Below, piece by piece: positions 46,901 through 58,642 of a DNA stretch of 64,000 nucleotides. The DNA is from Siphonodentalium dalli (Eukaryota > Mollusca > Scaphopoda > Gadilida > Siphonodentaliidae), in contig CP136068.1 of assembly GCA_032622095.1 (NCBI GenBank), positions 124,133,989-124,197,988 of the forward strand, read 5' to 3'. Position numbers and translations under genes: made by a program. The notes beneath the pieces are model-generated. The model was given only the letters and a program-made list of their open reading frames with translations, was not told where the DNA came from and made no database searches. Position 1 is the first letter of the stretch. Each line of letters opens with the position of its first letter.

Positions 46901-47478
46901 GTTAAATCGATGGAAATAATTGCTCCCTTTTATTCACTAAAGTGAAGGCGCTACAACTCCACATTCATTACTTATAGATCGCGACATTTTTTGCTCAATG
47001 AGCTTGTTGACGATTTGTGTTTTATGCATCACGGTGCCCCAGATCGGCGCATCTGATAAATGGCGTATATTGGAGATTTGAAAGCTTGATAACATATATT
47101 CTTGTCATTGGCGCGTGCGTGAGTGGTCAGATCAATTGTTTGAATTGATAGAGACATTTGTCAAACAAATTGCGAATTCATTCAATTCACACATGCATGG
47201 AAAAGCGATAGCTCTGCACATATGCACAGGCACAAATGACGTTTATAAATAACCACTATTAAACGAATGATTATATATTGAATTTATTTGATGATATTGT
47301 GGTGACTGTACATGCTATTTTCCATTATGGGAAGTGACTTCTTTGAAAACTCCTGATTAATGATTAATTGTAATAAACAGGTCGCGTCCAGAGCAAATAT
47401 GCCTTTGTGTGGCAGTTCGTCTACACGTTCCCCGGGGAGGAGGGAATCTCAGTCTAGCATGTGGGTGGGCTTAACTAG
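43966..47478. other. no gene recognised; mostly single-copy
   Basis: Short frames at 44977-45183, 45312-45494 and 45686-46099 overlap on both strands and have no domain. One perfect palindrome lies at 46539-46617 and is listed separately. Probably intron. Confidence 0.4.
46539..46617. repeat. 79-bp palindrome
   Basis: GGATCACATATCAAAATGAG then AGGATATGGTGATCCC pairs fully with GGGATCACCATATCCT and CTCATTTTGATATATGATCC; the loop is about CTTTTCGT. A third echo, GAGGATCACATAT, is at 46652. Confidence 0.9.
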
Positions 47479-47479
47479 T

Positions 47480-48302
47480 CAGTTTCCTTGGATGCAAACC
47501 AGCTAGTGAAATCGGTATAGGGATAATACTGGGTTACGTCGAAGTATGATTTCCTTTTCACCAGCTCACCTAAAATCGCCAATAATAAAATATCACAATT
47601 GTGAAAGTAACCCGGTTTATTGCATGGAAAAATTTATATTTGTTCTGACCTCCACATGAGTGTTGTCAACTGAAAGTAGTAAGTTAATGTGAATTTGTGA
47701 AAAATATATATTTTTGACGTCGCGATCTTCGTAACAGTTCGGGGTTTCTCTTGACGCGAACAAACATGTCAAATGTGATGTTACTCCTAATTACATAGCA
47801 TTTATATGCGCAATTTACACGACAGTTAGATTATAACACAACATTATGACCGCACGATATCACTCTTTCTGATAAATATAGCATTTTGTATTGATGTGTA
47901 TGATAAAGTCGATTATAATTTACGAACAATCGTAGGCGTAAACCAGTATTATCCCTGTACCGAATGCACTATAGTTTAAACAGTATGTATTCCATGTAGT
48001 TTCATTATATACACAGTTACAAATATAAGAATCAAGATTTCATGGATCGGATCCGACCGCAAGCGTATGTCCTTATATGAGTCGTTTCCGTGGATGATTT
48101 CCCCCATCCCACCACGCGGCAGCAGCCAATATCAAAGTACGAGTCTTTGTTTGTGATATCAGGTGTTGATAACGTGCACATGGAGACAATAGATTACATG
48201 ATATGCACGCGTGGTGGGAAGAGGGTGACGATAGGATATTTCAGTTTTTTTGTATAAACGTAGAACATTGCACTAGCTGGTTTACGTCGGAGGAAACTTG
48301 GA
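47480..48302. mobile_element. nested foldback element
   Basis: CAGTTTCCTTGGATGCAAAC and CAGCTAGTGAAATCGG on the left match, inverted, CATTGCACTAGCTGGTTTAC and GTCGGAGGAAACTT at 48267-48302. Directly inside, GGTATAGGGATAATACTGGG at 47513 matches the complement of CAGTATTATCCCTGTACC near 47945. The two inverted pairs share only the left side being contiguous, so the right arm has been split. Confidence 0.65.
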
Positions 48303-48342
48303 CTAAGGAAACACACGTACAGTATTTAGACGATATTACATG

Positions 48343-48444
48343 GTTTGTTTGATATCAGCCCGAGGTAACCTCATATCAGCCTGAGACCGAAGGCTGATAT
48401 GAGGTTACCTCGGGCTGATATCAGGCCAATAATATCAAACAAAC
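48343..48444. repeat. 102-bp palindrome
   Basis: TTTGTTTGATATCAGCCCGA and GGTAACCTCATATCAGCC pair with GGCTGATATGAGGTTACC and TCGGGCTGATATCA, with an outer TATCAAACAAA. The inner stem is perfect. Confidence 0.9.
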
Positions 48445-48801
48445 TATAAGTAACATCCTTTTAATTAATTAGATCGCCTTTTAGCAACAGTTTAATATCG
48501 ATAACTCTTTCAAATGAGTGACGTCACAAAAATATATGTCTACACATTATTGAGCACAATCGGAACTCACTTCCGAATTTGTCGCCTGATTCGAAGTTGA
48601 AATGTCCGATTTCGACGAGCGTGTGCGGAATGTATTTAGCAGTGAAATCGATTTACAGCATATCGTAAAACCATAGTACTCGGATTTGTGATGTCGTGAA
48701 ATGATATTACTCCGATTGCGGACGTCGATTACTCGGTTTAAAGGCAAATTGAAGAGATATTCATCTAGTTCGATAACAAGCAGTTCTAGGCAAAATACCA
48801 T

Positions 48802-49258
48802 ATATGTGACCCGCCATATCAAATCCAGTCGGAAGTCGGGATTTTTTTTACCCTGTGCCAATGCATTCTCTTAGATATGCGAGTCGACCATAGGTCGCCT
48901 CGCATATATAATAGAATGCATTGGCCTAACAATTTATTATCATTTTTTTTAAATAAATGTTTCTTACAATTTTTAGGACATAAAATAAAAAAACATCCAT
49001 TACCCTGCAGGGAGCCCCACACATATATAGAAGCATATAGAAGAGTGTCGTCTGCTCATGTTTGTCTGGGGCTCTGTATGGGTGAAATTATAAAATTGTT
49101 AAAGAATACAAGAAGAAATTATAAAAATTGTTAGGCCAATGCATTCTCTTATATATGCGAGGCGACCTATGGTCGACTCGCATATATAAGAGAATGCATT
49201 GGCACAGGGTAAAAAAAATCCCGACTTCCAACTGGATTTGATATGGTGGGTCACATAT
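48802..49258. mobile_element. family C MITE, second copy
   Basis: Ends TATGTGACCCGCCATATCAA and GGTGGGTCACATATC. Both hairpins are present, and the middle segment with CATCCATTACCCTGCAGGGA is nearly identical to that at 11022-11489. Confidence 0.88.
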
Positions 49259-49259
49259 C

Positions 49260-50500
49260 TAATTAATAAAGTACGTTACGAACGTGTGGAAATATAGTGG
49301 CATCCATTTATAAATTTAGAATGTTACCAACCATATAGAACACTCCATATGGTTGAAACAATGTTCCAACTGATTGCCATTTTAGTCCATAAATTTTACC
49401 CAAATTCAAACAATAGACCTTTGGTCTAAATACAACATATTTCACAATAAATACTGAACGGACTCAAATTGTCAGATCAATTTCAACCTATCTTGGTGGA
49501 GTTTTCCAACTGATGCCGTGTCAGGCATGCATTTTCACAATGTTGAACAGTTTTACCAAAGTTGGGAATAAGACCGCCCCCGGTCGCCACGTCACTGATC
49601 AGAGCAGTAAATGGTATTGCCTATAGCCTATGTTTAATTTAACCATCTACTGACGTCGAGTTGGTTGTTATCGCATGGATTTTGGTTCTATATGTTATCC
49701 AGGTTCACAAAACGTGTAACTTGTTACCCATGTTCGCTGAAACTGCCTTATTATTACCAGGTTGGGAAAATCTCGTCATTTTGTGTGTGCTTTTAACGTT
49801 GACTTTTTGGTTGAATATATCTGAGACAATGGTGACATTGACATTTTATATGTAACCGTCTAGGTAAGTGGGTGTCTGACCAGGTGACACAGCTGACAGG
49901 GTCAGTGAACAAATTAATGACAATAACACGTCAGAATGAAAGATTGCCTGACGGCCTAACGACTTTCCCGCCATATAGTTTCCCCACATAACGAAGGTTG
50001 TATCTAATATATGGATGATATGAGAAAGATGAGGATGTTTGATAGAAATATTGTAGAGGCTAATGTTACAATGACCACGCTCCCAAATTATCGTGGACAA
50101 GTTATTCCTCGTTCTCATGACATTAATTTTGAAATGGAAAGTATGATCCTGGATCATTTTAACTGAATATTGAATTTCGTTATTAGAACGCATGCTCGAA
50201 ACATTTGATTTTATTTATGCCAAAAGAAGAATTTTGACTTTGTTTATATTGACTGATTGCAGATTGCTGACTTTGTGCCATAATAAGAGCATGTCACATT
50301 ACTTTTCGGTTCGATCATAGAAAGTTAATAAACATCTGTCAATTTTATGCCAACCATTGCATGTCTCAAATTGATTGAACAGCATTCAAATAACATGAAC
50401 TAAAAGATATTTTCCCAATATCAGCGAACCTGGGTAACAAAATCTTTTTTAGCACCTAAAATTATGACAAATTCAGCCCGAATAAGCCACGAAAGCGCAT
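49260..50500. other. no gene recognised
   Basis: The part 49425-49600 is a degenerate relative of 3570-3780 (GGTCTAAATACAACA, TTTTCCAACTGATG, CGCCACGTCAC). The minus-strand frame at 49846-50193 has no domain. Confidence 0.4.
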
Positions 50501-50502
50501 TT

Positions 50503-50760
50503 GTCGTTATAACAAGTTGTCGAAAGTCGTTATAACGACTTGTATAGAAATAAAAACAAGTCGTTATAGCGACTTGTAAATTTCTCTACAAGTCGTAATA
50601 ACGTCTTGTTTTTATTTCTACGTAATAACGACTTCCAACAATATAGCGAGTTGCAACTCGTTACAACGAGTTGATGGAAGTCGTTCTAACGACTTGCAAG
50701 TCGTTATATAGAGTTGTTAATCGTAATAACGAGTTGTTGGAAGTCATTTCACCGAGTTGC
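50503..50760. repeat. cluster of TCGTTATAACGA-type palindromes
   Basis: At least ten variants of AAGTCGTTATAACGACTT and AACTCGTTACAACGAGTT fill 250 bases. A larger inverted pair, TAGAAATAAAAACAAG against CTTGTTTTTATTTCTA (about 50545-50620), encloses several of them. It begins about 150 bases beyond the donor of Ig exon 1, inside the intron. Confidence 0.85.
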
Positions 50761-50912
50761 ATGTGTGTTTGCATATTTTGGGGTGCGGTGGTGTTTCCGA
50801 TGGTCCTAATGCGCTTTCGTAAATAAGCTGTATACAAACTCATGTCACGGCAATCACACAAGTGACCATACATGCACGGCGTGGTCTTGCTCGTAAACCA
50901 TGTGCACCTTAC

Positions 50913-51269
50913 CTTTCAGTGTGAGATTCGTTTCTTTTGTGAGCATTCCATTGAGCGTCAGTATACTACATTCATAGACCCCAACATCAGAACACTCCAA
51001 AGAGAAAATCTCAATGTCGAACTGAACCGAATTGTATTCATCGGACACGTCCGGCAATAATCGTCGTTTAAAACTGACGTCAATTTGATTTGAGAACAAG
51101 GCGTCGTCTTTTGGCGACAGAGTAGCTATAACTTTAAATCCCCCGTCCCGTCTCGTCTTTCTCCGCCACTGCACGGCGAACCATGAATCGTGGCCAGTGT
51201 ATTTACACCACAACTTTATGCTGGAACCTTGAACTCCGTTCAGCGTCGGGGCTACGTCGAGAATTTGTC
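50913..51269 (-). CDS. immunoglobulin-domain exon (Ig 1)
   Basis: A 357-bp exon encoding 119 residues of a V-like Ig domain. Cys22 (KLWCKY), Trp35 (VQWRRK) and the F-strand motif D95-x-G-x-Y-x-C101 are all present; the 79-residue gap between the cysteines is at the V-set end of the range. The acceptor TTTTGATTTTCAG ends at 51270 and the donor is GTAAGG at 50912-50907. Both junctions are phase 1, compatible with Ig exon 2 at 16299-15967 about 34.6 kb downstream and with the possible leader exon at 63809-63716. Function is probably extracellular recognition or adhesion, inferred only from the fold. Whether both exons are in one gene needs transcript evidence. Confidence 0.87.
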
Positions 51270-51274
51270 CTGAA

Positions 51275-52395
51275 AATCAAAAATAAACGGATTATATGAT
51301 TATTGAAGATTATCGTCGTTTTAGGGCGTTGTCGGTTTTATTCGGGACTCGACCCACACTGCACGTAGAAACCACAAACTCACGACCAGCTACTGACAAT
51401 ATATCGCTAACCGTCGTGAACTTTATCCAAAATAAATCCCACATTCATGGCAAATGTCGGAGGTCTGAAAGTGGCCGTGTTGTATATATGATAAACAGTT
51501 GATTTGATTATTTGTTTCGGTGTCGTTCCATGTACGTAGGTGTCTATAAATATAATAATGGGAACATTCTTCTTGGAATGAATCATCGGTTATTTTTAAC
51601 ATAATTTAAAATGTTGCAACCAATTTTTCTCTAAAACTCGATATATATCGCGGCTGGTATTCTCCTCATTCACGACATTTGGCCATACATTGAAACACGA
51701 GAGAGGAATTTACGGTTGTTGTCGAGAGGAATTAAACTACCGCCTCAAAACGTGAGTCCTCCCGGTAAAAGTTTGTTATTAGTGGTCATTACTATATTTC
51801 GTGGTTAGAAATACTTTTATTAATTAGTCTAACTATTTGTATAAAAGCCACCGACATTGAGCTACAAGTCCATAAATCAGGCACCGGGGAGAGTTTTTGG
51901 GAACTTTTTGTACAAAGCTACTTACAATATTGGGAGCAGGCCTCTCGACCACAACCGGAAATTCCTCACTCGTATTTCATTACATAACATAATGTTGCGA
52001 CGGAGAAGATTACCATACGTGGTTAGTGCAAGTTTAATACTAATGTTTATCCACCCATGACACATCAAGCGGCGTGTGTACTTTGAAGTGTGCATGCCTT
52101 CGGATCAAACTTAACTCATGATGTGTACAATGTGTACACTTTCGCTTGTATATGACGGAATAATTGATGAATGCAAAATCTTAGTTGTTTTCACATCAGA
52201 CGCTCTTGAGTTTTGCCATATCATGTGATATTAGATATTTCGACCACCAAAATGATAAATTACTATCTATTTGATCTGAACGATGGTGAGACTAGTCGCT
52301 TTAATCAATCTATATTGGCAAATGCATACATTTTTTTCTTCCGAGGGCATGGTCTATATATATACAGCCTACACTCGGAAAAAATATATATACCT
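51275..52395. other. intron sequence, no exon recognised
   Basis: Upstream, in minus-strand sense, of Ig exon 1. Short frames at 51296-51502 and 51857-52060 (plus) show no domain. Confidence 0.45.
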
Positions 52396-52397
52396 TT

Positions 52398-55300
52398 AGT
52401 GTAAACATATTTTATTGCATAATAATATTGCAACGGGATTGAGACACAAGTTTTACAACTTACAAATGGTCTCTCTCCCCACATAATTGTATTACACAAA
52501 ATGAACATAAAATATAATCACACACAAAATAATTCATATGTACAACATCTTTTCACTTATAACAATATAATGATATAATCCCGAGTATGACAATAACGGT
52601 GGATATTTCTCTTTATGGGGGGGTGGTTCGTCCCGTGGGTCGGTGGCTCAGACGAGTCTTCGCATTCTATATATGTAGTGATAATACAACATGTTACATT
52701 TGCAGCGTAGGTTTGCACATCAATGTGTTTACTAAAATTTGAACCGCGATGTCGAGGTTATGTATAATTGAACAGCCCTAAATATGTTCCGGTTTTGTGT
52801 ACTATTCAGGTTAGTATCTCCAAGGAGGAGTTTCTCGAGATTAATAGTTAGTACACCAATGGTAGCGAGTTGGTGAAACAACAAACATCGTTGATCTGTG
52901 TAAAATGGACAAACAAAAAAATAATGATTTGCTTCTTCGGCCGGGTGACCACAACGACAGCTTGGGTTGTCCGATATGAAGTTAGAAAATTTGTCACCGT
53001 TTAAATCGCTACAGTAATTTCGAAGTTTGCAATGAATGATGTTTATCGCGCGATTTCCGAAATTAAAATAGTCTGGTGGCACAAGAACTGGATCAGTCGT
53101 TAGGTATTTTGTTTTAAAAATACTAATGGAAGATGATTCTTTTATTTTATTTGACAGGGTATTCCATTCCCTAGTTGTATTTGGGGAAAATGTGTGTTCA
53201 AAATGGACAGTTCTTTTGAATGTGTATGGAGGAAAACTTGTTTTATCTCTAAAATCATATCTAGTAGCTGATTCTGGGCGGGTGGGTAAGAGATTGTTGA
53301 GATATTTAGGGGTCTTGTTATTAGTTATTCTGTACATGATATTCATTCTATGAGATTTCCTTCTGTTTGTTAACGTTTGCCACCCCAATTCTACTAGCAA
53401 GTTTTTCACAGGAACGGATCGCGTGAGACCTGTAACAATTCGACCCGCGTCCGCTTGGATGCGATCTAGTTTTGAAATAACATTTGCTGGGGCGGAGTCC
53501 CAGACAACGTCAGCGTAATCCATCAGGGGCAATATGTACGCTCGATAAATTGTGTCTAAGGTTTTCCTATTTAAAGAAAATTTCAATTGTCTTAGATATG
53601 CAAGGCGGCCATATATTTTCTTTGATAACTCATTGATATGTTTGTCCCAGTTTAGGTCACTCTGTATATTCAAGCCAAGGTGTTATACTTGGGTTATAGG
53701 TTCACCACTGAGAAAAAGATGTATGTCAGGCTGGGCACCGGTATAAGAGAATGTCATGGACTTAGTTTTACTACTATTGAATTTTACTAGCCATTGATTT
53801 GACCATTTATCTATGGCTTTAAGATCAGTATTTACACCCTCCTCAAGGTCCTGGAGACTTCCATTGCTAGCAGTGAGGCAAGTATCATCCGCATACATTC
53901 TAGTGAAAGATTTAATATTTTCAGCGAGATCATTAATATATACCAAGAATAAGAAAGGGCCAAGAATAGATCCCTGGGGGACACCAGCGAGTATCTTTTT
54001 ATATTCTGAAGACGTGTTATTTACCATCACCCTTTGTTTTCGATCTGAGAGATAGTCATTAATGAAAGCAAGAAGTGGTCCGGAAATTTCACATCGTTCA
54101 AGTTTATATACCAGTCCCTCGTGTCAGACCCTCTCGAATGCCTTAGATATATCACAAAATACAGCACATGTATGCAGTTTATTCTCGAGGGCCTGGCTAA
54201 GGGAATGGTTAAGTTCTAACAGTTGGAATATAGTTGAATGCCCAGGAAGGAAACCCGATTGGAAATCGTAAAAGAAGCCTTTGGTCTCGAAATGCTTAAA
54301 AAGATATTTAAGAACAACTTTTTCAAAAACTTTCGCCAGTGTCGGCAGTAAAGAAATCGGTCTGTAATTCTTAGGATTTGAGCGATCGTCATTTTTAAAT
54401 ATTGGAATCACATTAGCTTTTTTCCATTCATCGGGGAATTTACACTCTTTGAGACATAATTCGAAAATAATTTTTAGGGGCTGAACGATGGCATATTTTG
54501 TTTCAAGAAGCATTCTTGCACTTATTCCATCGTGACCGTGTGCCTTGTTAGGTTTAAGAGATGAAATAGCTTCCAATATATCTTCCGTCTTTACAGGCAC
54601 ATTACTAATGGTGGGGGGAGGTACAGCCTTAATAATGTTTGGTTTGGCGGTGGGAAGCGCGGAGTTGCCGATAAAACTGTCATTTAACAGAGTTGCCTTC
54701 GATAAATCGTCGACAATAATTTCATAGGAATCGTTCCCAGTTAGTAACTTAAGCGGGGGTAGGGATCCGTTTTTGGTTCGGTTCAGAATATTATTAACCA
54801 TTTTCCAAAAATACCTCGGGGAGTCTGCTGATGTTAGATTATGCTGAAGATTGTTTTCAAATTTTTTTCTTGCCTGTTTTTTCATATTATTCAGGGTATT
54901 TCGCGCCTTTTTAAAAGTGTTCCAATCAATTAAATTTCCGCTATGAATAGCCTTTTTCCTCAGTTTATCCCGTTTTCTCAGTTGCTTACGAATCTCACTG
55001 TTGAACCAGTATTTATCTTTCGGTCTGATGAGAACGACGCGACTAGGTATAGTTTCTCGCATAATAGTTAAAAAATCGTTAGTGAACAGTTCAACAGTTT
55101 CGTTTACTCCAAAACCTTTCGTCAGTTTAAGCCAGTCCTTATTTTTAATTATTTGTGATGCGCGCTGAAAATCAGCGGCTCCATAATTCCACACGTGCCG
55201 TTCAAAATTCGGGTTTAAGGTATAATCGAGTTCCACAACTGCATAAGTTCCATAATGGTCGGATACCCCTGGGTCTATAACTCCCGAATCAATAGCCACA

Positions 55301-56266
55301 ATGCCATCACTTACCAAGATCGGATCTATACTAGTTTGCGAATTGTCAGTTACGCGTGTAGGTTCATTAATAAGATTTCGGATTACTAGACGGGCTTTCA
55401 TTTCATTTAAATCCGAAGAAGGATCAAAAGCATTTGAGTTCAAATCACCTACCAGTATTACGGAATTTGATACTTTTAAAGCTAATTCTAGTGAAGTCTC
55501 TAGGAGGTCCCAGTAGTTAGGTGCACAGAACTGAGCTGATCTATATGACACTGCTAAAAGATATCTCATTTTGTTTGATATCACTTTAAACCACATTATA
55601 GAGTCGTCAAACTCGAGAGATGACTGCCTTTCTGACAATACTTGGTCAGAAAAATAGACACAGATCCCACCGCCGTTTGAATCGCGATCATTCCTGATTG
55701 GGGGTCCATATCCATCAATCACAATATCAGATGATGGTAATGACGGGTCAAGGTGTGTTTCCGTGAAACAGAGAATATCGAAATCGGTAATCATATCAAC
55801 TATTTTTGTCAATTTGTATCGTATGCTCCTGATATTATAGTGAAATATAGCTAACGAATTTTCGTTGTTTCGATCAATTGTGCCCGGATTTGGATGCACA
55901 TCGGACGACATAATAAGTGATAGGGCGGCCAAAAAAAGAATGGTGTTGTAGTTCATAACGAAGCCCTGTGTGTATCGAGTTATGTGTACCTCACGCTTGC
56001 ATTTGCGAAGATCGTGGATTCCAATAGCACTGCGATATGCCATTATACTAATCGCCATTGGGACTGATCAACTTGATGAGAATAGTGCCATTGGAATCCC
56101 TCTTGTATACGCATAGGAAGACAACGTCCCGAAACCACATACCCCGAGGTGAACCACTCACTTTGGTTTTGACAGAAAAGTTATATATATTTGATGTTGT
56201 ACATATGAATTTGAATAATACATAGATGGTAATACGGCATACTACCGTGTTGGTGACAAGTGTCAT
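52398..56266 (-). mobile_element. CR1/L2-type non-LTR retrotransposon, almost complete ORF2
   Basis: An AP-endonuclease plus reverse-transcriptase frame (56058-52732) is followed by a 3-prime region of about 330 bp that ends with AATAAAATATG-like sequence near 52408. No separate ORF1 is visible upstream; an unrelated 72-codon frame and a microsatellite lie there, so the 5-prime end may be truncated. A truncated relative is at 42868-43080. The element sits in the interval between the possible leader exon and Ig exon 1, in the same orientation as those exons. Confidence 0.92.
52732..56058 (-). pseudogene. retrotransposon ORF2 (endonuclease-reverse transcriptase), two premature stops
   Basis: One reading frame of 1,108 codons is interrupted by TGA at 54126-54124 and TAA at 53685-53683; no frameshift is needed. 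Order: a hydrophobic start and DVHPNPG at about residues 50-58; AP endonuclease (HYNIRSI, FTETHLD, GDLNSNAF, SDHYGTY) at about 65-280; reverse transcriptase with the NYRPISLLP block, the SGFLPGHST block, DISKAF, then after the first stop VPQGSILGP and the catalytic YADD at 53899-53884; a C-terminal Cys/His cluster (CRCGH...C) near 52960-52880. The first stop falls directly after DISKAFERV, where relatives have Trp. The copy cannot make a full protein, but the few lesions show it is young. Confidence 0.92.
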
Positions 56267-56454
56267 GTAGGATGTTTGCTCTCTGGACGATCTTGAATGG
56301 TTAATCAGCTACCCAAAGAGGCAGCTGGACGCTTATAATTTATAATTTATGAGGCGCGGGTTTGCAATGACTGACCACACTGCCCAACATCAATACCAGG
56401 TGCCCAAGCAACAATTGGTAATAATAGGGAAATAATATATATATACACACACCA

Positions 56455-56581
56455 CATACATACATATACACATGCACACATATGCACATATACATACATA
56501 TACATATATATACACACATATACATATACATACATATACACATACATACACATACATACATACACACACATATACACACAT

Positions 56582-56638
<57 letters not shown>

Positions 56639-56690
56639 TATACATATATATATATATACACATACATACATACATATATATGTATCAGTA
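56455..56690. repeat. CACATA/TA compound microsatellite
   Basis: Alternating CACA, TACATA and TATATA runs, including an uninterrupted TA tract near 56590-56630. Open frames across it on both strands consist of Tyr-Ile-His type repeats and are not genes. Confidence 0.97.
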
Positions 56691-56744
56691 TCAGCTCGAC
56701 CCACCAGCATCAGTTCTGAGGAAGCATGACCACTATCTTAAATA

Positions 56745-58165
56745 ATTATATATAAGTAGGTCTATATGTTTGTATGTACCATATAACATAAGGATCATAC
56801 AGTCATCCACAGTTCGCTTGCATCAATTACAATCAGTTTTGGGACTTCTGGTATCCAGTTTGTGCGATTCAAAACACAGACATAAAATTGACCGAGTTTT
56901 GGTTACTTTGTCAACACTTAATAATCCGTGACAATCGGCATTGACCTTTGCCCGTGAGGTTCGTGCTTGTATTGGATTGACACACTTGAACGCTGGCTAT
57001 GTGGGACAGTGGTGGTCAGAAATGCGATCGGATACAATGGTTTAAAATATGGTAGAAGTCGTTCTTATGGAGACTGCTGTTAATTTCTTATAGTTTAATG
57101 ACCAATTTAGAATTCATGTGTAAGTATAGTTTGCAGTTATGTGATCGATTGCACATTGGTACCTGTTGAATTTTGGCATTCCACTCAAGCTATGTTAAAA
57201 CAAAAATAGTTGGATGATTTTAGGAATTCATGGAGAGGTTTAGAAACTACGAATCGTTACGCGTAGCGCATATACTGGGCACAAGAATCCATACTGTTAT
57301 TACATTTATGGGGTTATACATTTCAGTTAGGTTGTCTAATCATGATGTGATTTAAATGTGATTTAGAGGCGATCACTTATCATCCGTAACATATAGACAT
57401 ATAGTGTACCAAGGAATAATTTGAAGGAGTTTGACATACCTGTAAATCCACAGATGAGTATATCAGTCATATAGCACGACTAGTACAGAATAATTTATCA
57501 GTATGAATATTTTAGTAATCATTGTATGCCAGTCTGCCAAGTTTAATCCATCATCTCTCCAAGATGACTTTAATCATCTTGGATATAAAAATTGTAGTCA
57601 TTTCAAAGTTGAATGCTGACACATTAGAGAGTATGTCAATTCACATTTACACGTTTGACTTTTTAAAGACATGAATTGGCATATGAAATAAACTTTTGAT
57701 TTGAAAGGTTGAAACACATACTTTGAACAGTATGATATTTTATAAATAGTTATGTTAATTTCACAATTTTCAAGTGTAAGAAATCAATATGAGTAGATAT
57801 TTAAGTTTTGGAGAGATACAGGGCAGTATATTTTGAGTCTGTTTGCATATCTCAAAATAAAGTACTTTGGGTAATATGCAAATTAAAACATCCACATATG
57901 TAACTATACGACACTTGCGAATATATATCTAAATCATTTCAAAGTTTATGCTGACATTTTAGAGAATAAATTAAATTTCATATACCTTTGTTTCACATAT
58001 TCGCGTTGGTGCAATTGCGACAATATGAATGCAGTCTGGTGTAAATAAAGTTTGATGCACCCTCATATAACAACGTATATACACTGATCGAACCGTTGCA
58101 ATTACTGTAGGCGGTAATGGGTTTAATGCACCCGGTTTGCAACACGTGCATGGCCATACCTTTAA
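56745..58165. other. no gene recognised
   Basis: AT-rich. One weak duplication: CATTTCAAAGTTGAATGCTG at 57599 resembles CATTTCAAAGTTTATGCTG at 57936, each followed by ACA and a TTAGAGA word. Confidence 0.4.
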
Positions 58166-58181
58166 TTAAGGTGAGAATGGA

Positions 58182-58560
58182 TTGGTAACTCCAGCACTCA
58201 TTAGGACTCCTCTTAACGAGGTATCTTATCTTTCATCGCTATTTTCCTCTCACTCTACCTCACAATTGAAAACAAATGGCAGCACAAGGCCAAATCCGTT
58301 ATCCTTGCGTATCTATGGTTTCTTGATTATTATCAACCTCGGCGAACAAATGGCTCGTGTCACAGCGCCATCTATCGTCGATGTTGTGAATGCCCCCTTC
58401 ATTATTTTGTCAGCCATGTTCAAATCTGTATCGGCGATCAGACCAAAGTGGCGTTGCCGGTGTCTGGGGATCTATATTTCCTAATATCACATGTGGTGGC
58501 CGATTTACACTTAGATCGCGTAGATTACCAAAGGGCAGGACTCTGTTAGTACACGTAAAA
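58182..58560. repeat. dispersed repeat, copy 1 (pair with 61740-62064)
   Basis: CTCACAATTGAAAACAAATG through ACAGCGCCATCTATCG to CAGACCAAAGT and GGTGTCTGGGGATCTATATT is shared with 61780-62005 at high similarity. The tail CCGGGGTTCAATT-TGTTATGC belongs to the same repeat and lies at 59374 in copy 1 but at 62095 in copy 2, so copy 1 has about 700 bp inserted or copy 2 has a deletion. Confidence 0.8.
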
Positions 58561-58642
58561 TAGCTAAAATAACCAAGGGATATCTGGCGACATAAGCGTT
58601 TCTGGGCCTACATGGTCTCGTGTTTTTGCATGCACCTATACA

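Noticed and set aside
48547-48790. Possible exon on the minus strand with donor GTGAGT after the words ATNSE
   Set aside because: The donor is good and the frame is open, but no convincing acceptor or domain exists, and its upstream part runs into a MITE.
52732-56058. Host gene or virus
   Set aside because: The endonuclease-reverse transcriptase order, YADD motif and C-terminal Cys/His cluster are those of a CR1/L2-type retrotransposon.
56340-56745. Overlapping 85-111-codon frames of Tyr/Ile/His or Tyr/Val/Cys repeats
   Set aside because: Produced by the CA/TA microsatellite on both strands.
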